Below are positions 15,407 to 21,919 of a stretch of DNA of 38,303 nucleotides, piece after piece. Below the pieces are notes generated by a model. That model ran no database searches and was not told the DNA's origin. It saw only the letters and a list, made by a program, of their open reading frames with translations. The DNA comes from a virus. The stretch is taken from the IMG/VR virus record IMGVR_UViG_3300047320_000204, positions 1-38,303 of that record; one strand, written 5' to 3'. Positions within the stretch are counted from its first letter, which is position 1. Each line of letters opens with the position of its first letter. A program made the translations under genes and the position numbers.

Positions 15407-17080
15407 TTAGAAGTTTAATGAGTCTAGGGCATCTAGCGATTGATCAATATCTATTTCATCCTGGAGAATATTATCCGCTTGCCAAAGAGCATGAATAAAC
15501 GCCTGGAACCCATCTGTTTTCCTGCGAACCTCATCCTTTTTCAAATATTCTTTGTTCCCATCCTTCTTGATATGAACATACACATTATTCGTGTACCAAC
15601 GCATAAGAGGATTATCACCAAAAATGATATGATGGTTCGCAAACAACGTTTCCACCCTGGGTGCTAAAAGTGCATGGATTGCTTTTGGATTTCGGATATA
15701 TAACAGAATAAACCCTTCTGCCTCCAGTGCTGATTTAACCAGGTCTAGTCGGAAAGTATCAGCTACAATGGTATTTACTCCGTATATTTCTCGCATCTTC
15801 ACAAACCAATCCACAATATGTTTTATATTAATTACTGGTTCATCCACAATGGTTAACAACCCATCCTTTTCCCACTCGTATATAGGCACCTTCAATTTCA
15901 CATTTTGAAGAAACCCTTTACGGACGAAGGAATGCGTTTTCCAAATATAATCCTCACCAACTTTAAATAAAAGCCCCACCGCCGCGAAATCTTTGATACT
16001 AGCGAAGTCAAGGCCGCCCACAGCAACCCTGTTCTGTAACTCTGGTATATTTCTAAGAGTTTTACCATTTTCCTCATAACTTGTTCTTCGAATGTCATCC
16101 CAACTTGCAACAGCTTTATTTAAATCGACCTCTGGAAAGTTCATACGTTTTGTCATGAATTCCGCTCGGCTGGAGGGATTATTCACCAGTTGCTTGTATT
16201 GAGTCAGTACTTTTTTGAATAACTGCTTTGCATAGATACTGCGAGGCTCCGAAAACATCGGGTTAGCTTTTTCCCACACTTCAGGATTATCAATTTCTTC
16301 TGCTTTATCAATTTTGCAAATGAACGGAAAAAGGCGATCATCTAAATCTTTTCCTTCCAAAATGTTCATAGCTCTTTCTTTCATTTTGTCGAGGAAACCT
16401 TCACGAACATAACCATCAGTACCAATAAAAAATTCTCTAGTATTCGGTACTTTTCCAAGACCGCTAGAGAATACATTTACCGTATCCGGATTTTCATATT
16501 GGTGAATCTCATCATAAATAACAGCGCCGTCCCGTAATCCATCCTTTGTTCCCGCGTTTGAAGTATGAAACTGGAATACACTATTCGTGTCATTCCCTTT
16601 AATTTCAAGCTTAGTTCGGTAAAACATATCCTGCAAAACATCGCTTAATCCAATTGCATCATAAACTTCCTGGAATGAAACTTTAGCCTGCTTTTCACTA
16701 TTGGCTACCAGTGAAATGTTGTACCTCGGAATATTATGGAGTGGACTGATAAAGAAATGGCACAACGTTGAAATCAATCCGTTCTTCCCAGCGCCACGAG
16801 CCATCAAGAACAAGAACTGTTCGAAAAATACAGAATCATCGATTTTATAAAAAAGGAAAACAAATGCTGCTATGAATTTTTGAACTGGCTCAAGTTTGAA
16901 ATACCACTTTTCTGTGAACCTTATATACTTCTCAATCATTTCATCGTGAAAATATAGATCATCCCTAACCAATACATTTTTTTCAAGATATTCAATCAAC
17001 ATTATGCGTTCTTTGTTTAACTTGATTTTCCCTGACTTGTACTGGCGAATATAGTAATCAACATATTTATTGAAAATCAT
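15407..17080 (-). CDS. terL: Terminase large subunit
   Basis: Encodes 557 residues; ATG overlaps the small-subunit stop as ATGA. The ATPase domain has Walker A ARGAGKN (94-100) and Walker B AVIYDEIH (DE at 190-191). The nuclease domain begins near 355 with GLDFASIKDFAAVGL (Asp358), with further acids around IVADTFRLD (about 446). It packages DNA through the portal and cuts concatemers at the ends. The family resembles HK97-type cos terminases, consistent with the HNH gene upstream. Confidence 0.95.
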   Translation of the reverse strand: MIFNKYVDYYIRQYKSGKIKLNKERIMLIEYLEKNVLVRDDLYFHDEMIEKYIRFTEKWYFKLEPVQKFIAAFVFLFYKIDDSVFFEQFLFLMARGAGKNGLISTLCHFFISPLHNIPRYNISLVANSEKQAKVSFQEVYDAIGLSDVLQDMFYRTKLEIKGNDTNSVFQFHTSNAGTKDGLRDGAVIYDEIHQYENPDTVNVFSSGLGKVPNTREFFIGTDGYVREGFLDKMKERAMNILEGKDLDDRLFPFICKIDKAEEIDNPEVWEKANPMFSEPRSIYAKQLFKKVLTQYKQLVNNPSSRAEFMTKRMNFPEVDLNKAVASWDDIRRTSYEENGKTLRNIPELQNRVAVGGLDFASIKDFAAVGLLFKVGEDYIWKTHSFVRKGFLQNVKLKVPIYEWEKDGLLTIVDEPVINIKHIVDWFVKMREIYGVNTIVADTFRLDLVKSALEAEGFILLYIRNPKAIHALLAPRVETLFANHHIIFGDNPLMRWYTNNVYVHIKKDGNKEYLKKDEVRRKTDGFQAFIHALWQADNILQDEIDIDQSLDALDSLNF

Positions 17081-17385
17081 ATGAGATCACTTGCGGTTGG
17101 CTTAACTTCTTTCGGATCTTCAAAACCAAATGATTTTTCTATACTCAATAAAGAGGCGTTGATTTTATTTCGTTCACTAATTAAGGGGTGGGCCTTTGTA
17201 AAAGTTTGCATGCCGTTTTTTACTTTAATAGATTCTCCTTCATTAGTGATCGTCTTATTGCATTTCCTGAACGATTTGACTAAATCAATATAACGTTCGA
17301 CTTTCTCAAGCTGTACTAAATCCTTTGTATCGACCCTTTCCAATAATTGGTTTTTAAGTCTATTAATACTTACACTAGCCACCAC
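17077..17385 (-). CDS. terS: Terminase small subunit (P27-like)
   Basis: Encodes about 102 residues if it starts at GTG 17385-17383; the next codon is also GTG. Both are preceded by AGGGGGTG, whereas the ATG at 17403 overlaps that site and is less likely. Residues from INRLKNQLLERVDTKDLVQLEKVERYIDLVKSF to HPLISERNKINASLLSIEKSFGF follow the P27-family small terminase pattern. It recognises phage DNA for packaging and is translationally coupled to the large subunit. Confidence 0.85.
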   Translation of the reverse strand: MVASVSINRLKNQLLERVDTKDLVQLEKVERYIDLVKSFRKCNKTITNEGESIKVKNGMQTFTKAHPLISERNKINASLLSIEKSFGFEDPKEVKPTASDLI

Positions 17386-17403
17386 TTTTACACCCCCTAA
17401 CAT

Positions 17404-17578
17404 TAGAAATTGGCCGAAAATCTATACAATCGAACCCACTCCCCGTTCCCCATTGTTCAAAAAAATGCAGAAACTTTTGACCCGGGGGGGCTATAAACGT
17501 TGATATATCAGCGTTTTCGTCTATTGTTCGTCACATGACGTACGTTCCTATGTTGTTCTTGTTAATATTGTTCGTGTT
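17404..17578. other. Candidate cos / packaging-recognition region
   Basis: This gap between the HNH gene and the small terminase gene contains a GC island (ACCCGGGGGGG, 17480-17490) in AT-rich surroundings. Immediately beside it is a near-perfect 22-bp dyad centred on TGATATATCA (17495-17516). Further small palindromes are GTCA-CA-TGAC and ACGTACGT near 17531-17545. In HNH-containing cos phages the cohesive-end site lies in this interval. The exact cut position cannot be read from sequence alone. Confidence 0.55.
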
Positions 17579-17899
17579 TCACCACTTTTCATCATTCCAA
17601 CGATTCTGCTTTGGTTTAAATCTAAAGCGTCCGTGCTTTTTGTTATGGCATTTAATACAAAGTGTCTCAAGGTTGTCTAGTTCCTTTGCTAGTTCAGGAT
17701 GTGTGTATATCTCTTTAATATGGTCCACATCTAATCGCTTATGTTTATCTGGATCATGCTGATCGGTGTAGACTCTACCTTCTCGTTTGCATGCCTGGCA
17801 TTCATTGTGATCTCGCTCTAATGCCTTTTGTCTAAGTTGCTCCCATTCAGTAGACTTATAGAACTTTACCTTTTGTTCTTTGGTTTTATACTCAGGCAT
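17579..17899 (-). CDS. HNH homing-type endonuclease (packaging-associated)
   Basis: Encodes 106 residues from the ATG at 17899 (MPEYKTKEQK), preceded by AAGGTGACGAAT. Zinc and active-site residues are visible: CQAC (34-37), DVDHI with His60, LCIKCHNKKH with Cys81/Cys84 and His85/His89. HNH proteins next to the terminase genes in HK97-like and Staphylococcus/Bacillus phages are needed for specific DNA cleavage at cos together with terminase. Confidence 0.92.
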   Translation of the reverse strand: MPEYKTKEQKVKFYKSTEWEQLRQKALERDHNECQACKREGRVYTDQHDPDKHKRLDVDHIKEIYTHPELAKELDNLETLCIKCHNKKHGRFRFKPKQNRWNDEKW

Positions 17900-17904
17900 A
17901 TTCG

Positions 17905-18216
17905 TCACCTTGATTCGCTTATCTTCTTTTCAATTGGCAAACCATAACTATCCTCTACAAAATAATCAACAGAGAATCTATGCTTGCCTTCCTTATCAGT
18001 ACGAGTTACCCAATATAGGGAAACGGATTTCTTGTTGCTAATCATTTCACCTTTGTATTTAACAATTGGAACACCGTACAAATCAGGAACTGTTATTTCT
18101 AATAACGGTTTGCTTGATGTATCACTATTCCTGAATTCATACCAACGATACCCCATATACAAGACAATAATAGTGATCCACTCTCCAAGAGCCAAACCTA
18201 GAATGAGTTTTAACAT
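17905..18216 (-). CDS. Small membrane protein, unknown function
   Basis: Encodes 103 residues from the ATG at 18216 (MLKLILGLALGEWITIIVLYMGYRW), preceded by GGAG six bases upstream. Residues 1-24 form one membrane segment. The rest is a soluble, beta-rich domain (LLEITVPDLYGVPIVKYKGEMI, HRFSVDYFVEDSYGLPIEKK). The start overlaps the stop of the 35-residue peptide gene, so translation is probably coupled. No family recognised. Confidence 0.75.
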   Translation of the reverse strand: MLKLILGLALGEWITIIVLYMGYRWYEFRNSDTSSKPLLEITVPDLYGVPIVKYKGEMISNKKSVSLYWVTRTDKEGKHRFSVDYFVEDSYGLPIEKKISESR

Positions 18217-18317
18217 ATTAATCTCCAATCAGTTGTACGCAATGGCGGTTCCAGGACTGCATTAGATACTGATGCACCGGCACAAAGTAATAGTCCAATG
18301 AAAATGACTCTAATCAT
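18210..18317 (-). CDS. 35-residue membrane / exported peptide
   Basis: ATG at 18317 preceded by GAGGAGAAA. The product begins MIRVIFIGLLLCAGASVSNA, resembling a short signal peptide with a lipobox-like LLCAG or an A-x-A cleavage site, followed by a 15-residue tail. It overlaps the preceding gene (ATGA) and the next one, so all three are translationally coupled. Too short for family assignment. Confidence 0.6.
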   Translation of the reverse strand: MIRVIFIGLLLCAGASVSNAVLEPPLRTTDWRLIC

Positions 18318-18487
18318 TTTCTCCTCACAGCTCCATTCCTTCTTTCATAAGTTTCACGTCTGGTACCCATTAACTCTTCTAAATCTCTAAAACTAAGATT
18401 TTCTTTTCTCTTATGTTTTTTCTTGGATGACTTTGCTTTTTCCAGCTGCTCTTTCTGTTCTTGGGATAAATGATCAGCAAATTTCAT
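18314..18487 (-). CDS. Small basic phage protein, first gene of the late cluster
   Basis: Encodes 57 residues; ATG at 18487 preceded by AGGTGACGAG. The sequence is highly charged (QEQKEQLEKAKSSKKKHKRKE, then FRDLEELMGTRRETYERR), probably helical and nucleic-acid or protein binding. It is the first open frame after the palindrome at 18507-18524 and is coupled by ATGA to the 35-residue gene. Function unknown. Confidence 0.7.
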   Translation of the reverse strand: MKFADHLSQEQKEQLEKAKSSKKKHKRKENLSFRDLEELMGTRRETYERRNGAVRRK

Positions 18488-18506
18488 CTCGTCACCTACT
18501 AATTAA

Positions 18507-18535
18507 AGTAAAGTCATCTTTACTTCGGCAGACAA
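18507..18535 (-). promoter_or_regulatory. Candidate late promoter with AGTAAAG-TCAT-CTTTACT palindrome
   Basis: On the minus strand TTGTCT (18535-18530), a 17-bp spacer and TTTACT (18512-18507) precede the first late gene. A 7+7 inverted repeat (18507-18524) overlaps the -10 and spacer. Both upstream hairpins (18661, 18870) would stop transcripts from the recombinase gene, so a promoter is expected here. ArpU is the obvious candidate regulator, but this is inference. Confidence 0.5.
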
Positions 18536-18658
18536 CAGGCCGCTGTGATCCACACCTTAAACGCTACAGTCACGTTCCGAAAGGAGTGAAGGAAAGTTAT
18601 GAAGTGGCTGGCAAAACAAACTCAGTCCATAACCAGGAGTGGAGTAATCGATATAAAG

Positions 18659-18682
18659 AAAAAACACCCTATTGGATGTTTT
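18659..18682 (-). terminator. Hairpin terminator, likely bidirectional
   Basis: AAAACA-C-CC and GG-A-TGTTTT pair around TATT with one mismatch. On the minus strand it is followed by TTTTTT then CTTT. It would insulate the late promoter from transcription of the recombinase gene. Confidence 0.65.
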
Positions 18683-18725
18683 GTTTTGCTCCTTAATTAT
18701 GCAGTTTTCACACCTTATCCGACGC

Positions 18726-18837
18726 GAATTAGACACTATGAATTAGCTACAATGGATATTCTGTACAATTCGCTATACCTAGGAAAACTTAAGCGTACCA
18801 AGCTATTTATGACAGTCTGACGATGAATTAGACACTA
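18726..18837. repeat. 13-bp direct repeats GAATTAGACACTA
   Basis: Two exact copies at 18726-18738 and 18825-18837, 99 bp apart, just downstream of the short tyrosine recombinase gene. They could be arm-type binding sites of that recombinase or remnants of a duplication; undecided. Confidence 0.5.
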
Positions 18838-18867
18838 CCATTTTTATAGCTAATTGAAAAGACAAAA

Positions 18868-18906
18868 ATAAAAAACGCTCTATCAAATCTTATATTTTGA
18901 TTGATA
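18868..18906 (-). terminator. Terminator of the short recombinase gene
   Basis: TATCAA (18881-18886) pairs with TTGATA (18901-18906), with weak inner pairing. The minus strand continues into a T-rich run (TTTTTTATTTTT). It overlaps the recombinase stop codon. Confidence 0.55.
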
Positions 18907-19425
18907 AGCATTTAGACTATCTTGAGTTATTCCGATGTATCTCAATGTAATTTTTGGATCGCTATGATTTAACATCTGCTGCAGCACGGCTACATCTTTA
19001 AATTGTTTGTAATGATGATATCCGTACGTTTTACGGAAAGAATGGGTCCCGATTCTTTCAAGGTTGAATTCATCAGCAATTTCTTGGAGAATGACATAAG
19101 CCATTCCTCTCGTGATTGGTTTGTTTTGGCCTATTCGACTCTTAAAAAGAAACTCATTTTTATGTTTTCCTTTGCAATAATCTCGAACGGCCTTTTTGAG
19201 CTCTGTTGGCATTCGCACTTCTTTAGTCTTTTTTGTCTTTCCCTCACGGACAAATACGCTCCATCCTTCAACATCTTTTACTCTGAGCTTTAAAATATCT
19301 GAAATTCTCATTCCAGTGTTAATGCCAAAAAGGAAAAGGATATAGTTTCTTTCGTTTTTTTCTTTTAACCACTTTTTTATCTCTTGGATCAATTCTTTTT
19401 CTCTTATCGGCTGCACCAAGTTCAT
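18883..19425 (-). CDS. Short tyrosine recombinase (catalytic domain only)
   Basis: Encodes 180 residues; ATG preceded by GAAGGTGACCTAA. All catalytic residues of the family are present: Arg40 (TGMRISD), Lys63 or Lys66, His128-x-x-Arg131 (THSFRKT), His154 (LNHSDPKI), Tyr163 (LRYIGIT). The usual N-terminal core-binding domain is absent; family members are normally about 300 residues or more. Stand-alone domains of this kind occur in Bacillales phages between the ArpU gene and the packaging genes. Possible roles are multimer resolution or DNA inversion; the attachment-site integrase is more likely one of the other two recombinases. Confidence 0.9.
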   Translation of the reverse strand: MNLVQPIREKELIQEIKKWLKEKNERNYILFLFGINTGMRISDILKLRVKDVEGWSVFVREGKTKKTKEVRMPTELKKAVRDYCKGKHKNEFLFKSRIGQNKPITRGMAYVILQEIADEFNLERIGTHSFRKTYGYHHYKQFKDVAVLQQMLNHSDPKITLRYIGITQDSLNAYQSKYKI

Positions 19426-19688
19426 TTAGGTCACCTTCTTTTAATTATCCCGTTGCCGAAAGCACCACCTTATGCTAAACGCATTTTAATATTTTTATAT
19501 TTCCCAATTCACCGAGAGGCTGAGGTAGAGATTGCGAAATAAATAGAGAATCGCACTCAAATTTCCCGTAACAATCCGTCGCAAAGACTAGCGCGAGCCG
19601 GACTCAGAATACACCTCTCGTAAACCTGTATTCTTCATCGTCCTTAGGACCGTTCGAGTACATCTTGATAGAGGAAAGATGCTTCTCC

Positions 19689-19718
19689 TATCGACAACTT
19701 TGTCAAAACTTGTCGATA
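19689..19718. promoter_or_regulatory. Inverted repeat TATCGACAA-N12-TTGTCGATA
   Basis: Perfect 9-bp arms with a 12-nt spacer; the arms share the TTGTCG core with the repeats at 19758-19812. A TTGACA hexamer on the minus strand lies in the spacer. Probably binding sites for one protein, either ArpU or the short recombinase downstream. Confidence 0.55.
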
Positions 19719-19757
19719 AGAAAATGTTACCTATTTTGGAAAAATAAATAGTCCGTT

Positions 19758-19812
19758 ATTTTGTCGGCTTTTTATCCTATATTTTGTCGTGATTTTGTCG
19801 GCATTTTGTCGG
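19758..19812. repeat. Four ATTTTGTCGG direct repeats phased at 11 and 23 bp
   Basis: Copies at 19758-19767, 19781-19790 (last base T), 19792-19801 and 19803-19812. The spacings of 23, 11 and 11 bp place them on one face of the helix. They lie just downstream of the ArpU stop and upstream of the short recombinase gene. Such iterons serve as binding arrays for activators or replication initiators. Confidence 0.75.
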
Positions 19813-19817
19813 AACAA

Positions 19818-19851
19818 TAAAAAACTACACTCAGATTATTCCGAGTGCAGT
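19818..19851 (-). terminator. Terminator of the ArpU gene / early operon
   Basis: ACTACACTCAG (19824-19834) pairs over 11 bp (two G-U) with CCGAGTGCAGT (19841-19851); the minus strand ends in TTTTTT. It overlaps the ArpU stop codon. Confidence 0.85.
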
Positions 19852-20214
19852 TGCTATAAGTGATATGGCTGACCTTTTAATTTCATAATAACGATCTTTA
19901 GCCAAGCCAATTTCCATGTATACTTCAATATCTTTAACTTTCACTCCAGATAAATATTTTTTTTCAATGATTAAACGTTCATCCTCATTGAGGCTGTATT
20001 GCAATGCTCTATCCATCTGCCTGACCTTCATTTCGTTAAGTGGACTGACTTTTCTAACGGATGGATATAAATTTATCGCACCAGCTGCTATTCTTTCCTG
20101 CATATTCTCTATTTGGACTTTTAATGCTCTGTATTCAATGAGGACTTTTACTACTTCAGATCGTACGATTGATTCATCGACTTCTTCAAACATTACTAAT
20201 TGTTCAGGAGTCAA
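19831..20214 (-). CDS. ArpU-family late transcription regulator
   Basis: Encodes 127 residues from TTG 20214-20212 (MTPEQLVMFEEVDESIVRSEVV), which has GAGGTGAG at the proper distance. An ATG at 20238 overlapping the previous stop is the alternative. The N-terminal helix IVRSEVVKVLIEYRALKVQIENM and the C-terminal sigma-region-4-like HTH (LNEDERLIIEKKYLSGVKVKDIEVYMEIGLAKDRYYEIKRSAI) match the ArpU/RinA-like regulators that turn on late genes in Firmicutes phages. Being last in the early operon and next to the late region fits. Confidence 0.9.
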   Translation of the reverse strand: MTPEQLVMFEEVDESIVRSEVVKVLIEYRALKVQIENMQERIAAGAINLYPSVRKVSPLNEMKVRQMDRALQYSLNEDERLIIEKKYLSGVKVKDIEVYMEIGLAKDRYYEIKRSAISLIATALGII

Positions 20215-20230
20215 AATCTCACCTCGGTGA

Positions 20231-20344
20231 CTATTCATATTCGACAGCTTCCATCAATAACTGGCACTTAGGACATTTCTTCTTTGGTATAATCTTTATA
20301 TCTAGTTCACTCACATCACAATCTGGACAGATATATTCAATCAC
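20231..20344 (-). CDS. 37-residue zinc-ribbon protein
   Basis: GTG start at 20344 with AAGGATGAAA just upstream, overlapping the preceding stop as GTGA. The product has two cysteine pairs, CPDC (6-9) and CPKC (25-28), spaced as a minimal zinc ribbon. It ends as ATGAATAG across the alternative ArpU start. Phage mini zinc ribbons often bind nucleic acid or host proteins; the role here is unknown. Confidence 0.7.
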   Translation of the reverse strand: MIEYICPDCDVSELDIKIIPKKKCPKCQLLMEAVEYE

Positions 20345-20466
20345 TTTTCATCCTTCGCCTTTCTTCTTTGTAGCTCCTTAACAGCAGCATAACGATCTTT
20401 CAGTCTGTTATTCTCATTGGTGGCAATTTCATAGAGTTGTTGAATGCAAGCTTTAGTTAGGTCCAT
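20341..20466 (-). CDS. 41-residue helical protein
   Basis: ATG at 20466 preceded by AAGGTGG. The sequence MDLTKACIQQLYEIATNENNRLKDRYAAV is one amphipathic helix with a basic C-terminus (LQRRKAKDEK). It is coupled to the zinc-ribbon gene by overlap. No family recognised. Confidence 0.65.
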   Translation of the reverse strand: MDLTKACIQQLYEIATNENNRLKDRYAAVKELQRRKAKDEK

Positions 20467-20483
20467 TGAAAAACCACCTTTTG

Positions 20484-20651
20484 TTATTTAATATTAAAAT
20501 AGATTGATACAGCTAATATCAGAGCAACTATGTCGTCTATCCGTCTGTATGTTATTTCTCCATACATTTCTTTTTCTCCTATTTGCCAAATGACTGCTAT
20601 CAATATAAAGAGAATGTAAATTGCTATTATGCTTTTTATTAATCCGAACAA
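20484..20651 (-). CDS. 55-residue two-pass membrane protein
   Basis: TTG start at 20651 with the strong site GGAGGAGAGG at 20656-20665. Two hydrophobic segments are visible, IIAIYILFILIAVIW (8-22) and IVALILAVSIYF (41-52), joined by a charged loop. Located in the early operon. Candidate roles include membrane anchoring or superinfection functions; none is demonstrable. Confidence 0.65.
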   Translation of the reverse strand: MFGLIKSIIAIYILFILIAVIWQIGEKEMYGEITYRRIDDIVALILAVSIYFNIK

Positions 20652-20690
20652 ATTGCCTCTCCTCCTTCGTTATTTGGTCGAAAGACGACG

Positions 20691-21113
20691 TTAGATAGCT
20701 TCAAAATACTTGGTGCTTACATTTCTTCTGTACACTTCCCTAAGACCTTTCAATGTGCCAAAATAAATAATTTCTTTTTCGCCTCTAATTTCTTGGGTTG
20801 CATACCCTTTGGCGCATAAATCTTCCCATTCATTATTAATTTGAGCGCAATGATAATAATTTCTATACGGCTTTTTGGAATAGTCCAATCCGAAACAATG
20901 CTTTAGTTTGCCAATTTGGTAATCAGTCAGCTTCAAGGCTTCTTTTCCTTCATTCGTAACCCGAAAATAAGCCATATCATCTTCCCAACCCCGATGTTTA
21001 GTAGCAAATCCTTTTTCAACTAACTCGTTCCAGTTATTATCGTCAGCTTCAGTATAAAATCTATTGCCATTTCTTAAAGCGTGTTCCATATCTCCAACTT
21101 GAGTTTTATTCAT
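20691..21113 (-). CDS. Early protein with an internal duplication
   Basis: Encodes 140 residues; ATG preceded by AAGGAGGTTTTTAA. Residues about 3-60 and 64-125 are two diverged copies of one unit: QVGDMEHALRNGNRFYTEADDNNWNELVEKGFATKHRG...YFRVTNEGKEAL against QIGKLKHCFGLDYSKKPYRNYYHCAQINNEWEDLCAKGYATQEIRG...YFGTLKGLREV. The unit resembles a winged-helix layout (two helices then a hairpin), with W-N-E-L and G-x-A-T conserved. Function unknown. Confidence 0.8.
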   Translation of the reverse strand: MNKTQVGDMEHALRNGNRFYTEADDNNWNELVEKGFATKHRGWEDDMAYFRVTNEGKEALKLTDYQIGKLKHCFGLDYSKKPYRNYYHCAQINNEWEDLCAKGYATQEIRGEKEIIYFGTLKGLREVYRRNVSTKYFEAI

Positions 21114-21177
21114 TTAAAAACCTCCTTGTTTACGACACTATTTCCTTCAAAGACCTCCCTTGTTTCGAACTGCGTAG

Positions 21178-21498
21178 TTACTCTTCCTCAAAATCATCAA
21201 AGCCAAATTCTAATTCGAGAATCTTTTGAGCTGTTAATTGTGGGCATTCGCAAAAGAATAATTGTCTATCACAGTCAGTACAATAGGTTTGGTCATCATC
21301 TTCGGTTTGGCACTTAATTTGCTTGCCAGTTTGCTCTTTCCACTTTTCAATTAACGGTTTTAATCGTTCATCGAAAATTTCTATTTCTATTTTTCTCAAA
21401 GAATCAATGACCTCCTGTTTTTCTTCCGTTTTTAAAAGGCTTGCCATAACACATCCAACCGCAACATTAAATGTTGTACTAAAATCCAAAGTAATCAT
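21178..21498 (-). CDS. Early protein with C-terminal cysteine cluster, unknown function
   Basis: Encodes 106 residues from ATG 21498; a TTG three codons later has AAAGGATGA in better position, so the true start may be 21489. The middle is helical (EEKQEVIDSLRKIEIEIFDERLKPLIEKWKEQ). The C-terminal part has CQTEDDDQTYCTDCDRQLFFCEC, whose cysteines could bind one zinc ion, and an acidic tail (DDFEEE). No family recognised. Confidence 0.7.
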   Translation of the reverse strand: MITLDFSTTFNVAVGCVMASLLKTEEKQEVIDSLRKIEIEIFDERLKPLIEKWKEQTGKQIKCQTEDDDQTYCTDCDRQLFFCECPQLTAQKILELEFGFDDFEEE

Positions 21499-21531
21499 CC
21501 TTTCATTTACGTCACGTATTGATTCAAAGAA

Positions 21532-21609
21532 CTATTTCACGTATTGTTTTTTAGCTTCATACATAAGTTGAGTAACTTCTAAAATTGATACGATTTCTTT
21601 TGGATTCAT
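21532..21609 (-). CDS. 25-residue peptide
   Basis: ATG at 21609 preceded by AAGGAGGGGAAAACG, an almost ideal ribosome site, which is the main evidence. The product is a single amphipathic helix (MNPKEIVSILEVTQLMYEAK). Function unknown. Confidence 0.55.
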   Translation of the reverse strand: MNPKEIVSILEVTQLMYEAKKQYVK

Positions 21610-21635
21610 CGTTTTCCCCTCCTTTTCTGTTTCAT

Positions 21636-21905
21636 TTAAATCAAAATAAAATTCAACTCACCTTGTACAACTTGTTCAAAAGGATAATTGAAACTACGTT
21701 TTTCGATACGAATATCATAAACAGAATAATGATAATAAGAATTTCCCTCTTTAACTAAACAAGACCATTCATAATATTTGTTAACCGCCACAATATTTAA
21801 ATCTAAAAGATCATATTTTTCCAGTAATTGATAAAGATGATTCAACCGTTTTTGAATAAGCTCATCTTTCTGATGAAGTTCAAGTAAATCTAACTGTTCC
21901 ATCAT
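21636..21905 (-). CDS. Hypothetical early protein
   Basis: Encodes 89 residues from ATG 21905 (MMEQLDLLELHQK), preceded by AAGAGGAGTG; the longer open frame has no ribosome site. The N-terminal half is helical (KDELIQKRLNHLYQLLEKYDLL). The C-terminal half is beta-rich with many tyrosines (YYEWSCLVKEGNSYYHYSVYDIRIEKR). Not recognised. Confidence 0.7.
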   Translation of the reverse strand: MMEQLDLLELHQKDELIQKRLNHLYQLLEKYDLLDLNIVAVNKYYEWSCLVKEGNSYYHYSVYDIRIEKRSFNYPFEQVVQGELNFILI

Positions 21906-21919
21906 TAAAAACACTCCTC

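Larger units (their letters stand above)
18488..18882. other. Intergenic region upstream of the late operon
   Basis: The 395 bp between the late cluster and the short recombinase hold the candidate promoter and palindrome at 18507-18535, a bidirectional hairpin at 18661-18682, a 13-bp direct repeat (18726-18738, 18825-18837), an inverted AATTAGCTA pair (18741-18749, 18847-18855), and a terminator at 18868-18906. Two plus-strand frames here lack support. Confidence 0.6.
19426..19830. other. Intergenic region with phased repeats and palindromes
   Basis: This 405-bp gap holds an 11-bp-phased repeat cluster (19758-19812), a 9+9 inverted repeat (19689-19718), a minus-strand TTGACA (19706-19701), the ArpU terminator (19818-19851), and a more GC-rich stretch enclosed by CGAGAGG and CCTCTCG (19513-19620) with smaller hairpins (GTCCT-T-AGGAC, CATCTT-N9-AAGATG). 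No open frame with a ribosome site was found. Confidence 0.6.

Noticed and set aside
18427-18820. Two plus-strand frames (89 and 73 codons) in the gap before the late operon
   Set aside because: They cross a terminator hairpin, oppose the late promoter and show no recognisable protein pattern. A weak AAGGAG-like stretch precedes one, so this is not absolute.
19504-19640. Possible tRNA in the GC-richer intergenic stretch
   Set aside because: A T-loop-like GCGATTC was seen on the minus strand, but there is no proper acceptor stem, anticodon arm or CCA-proximal pairing.
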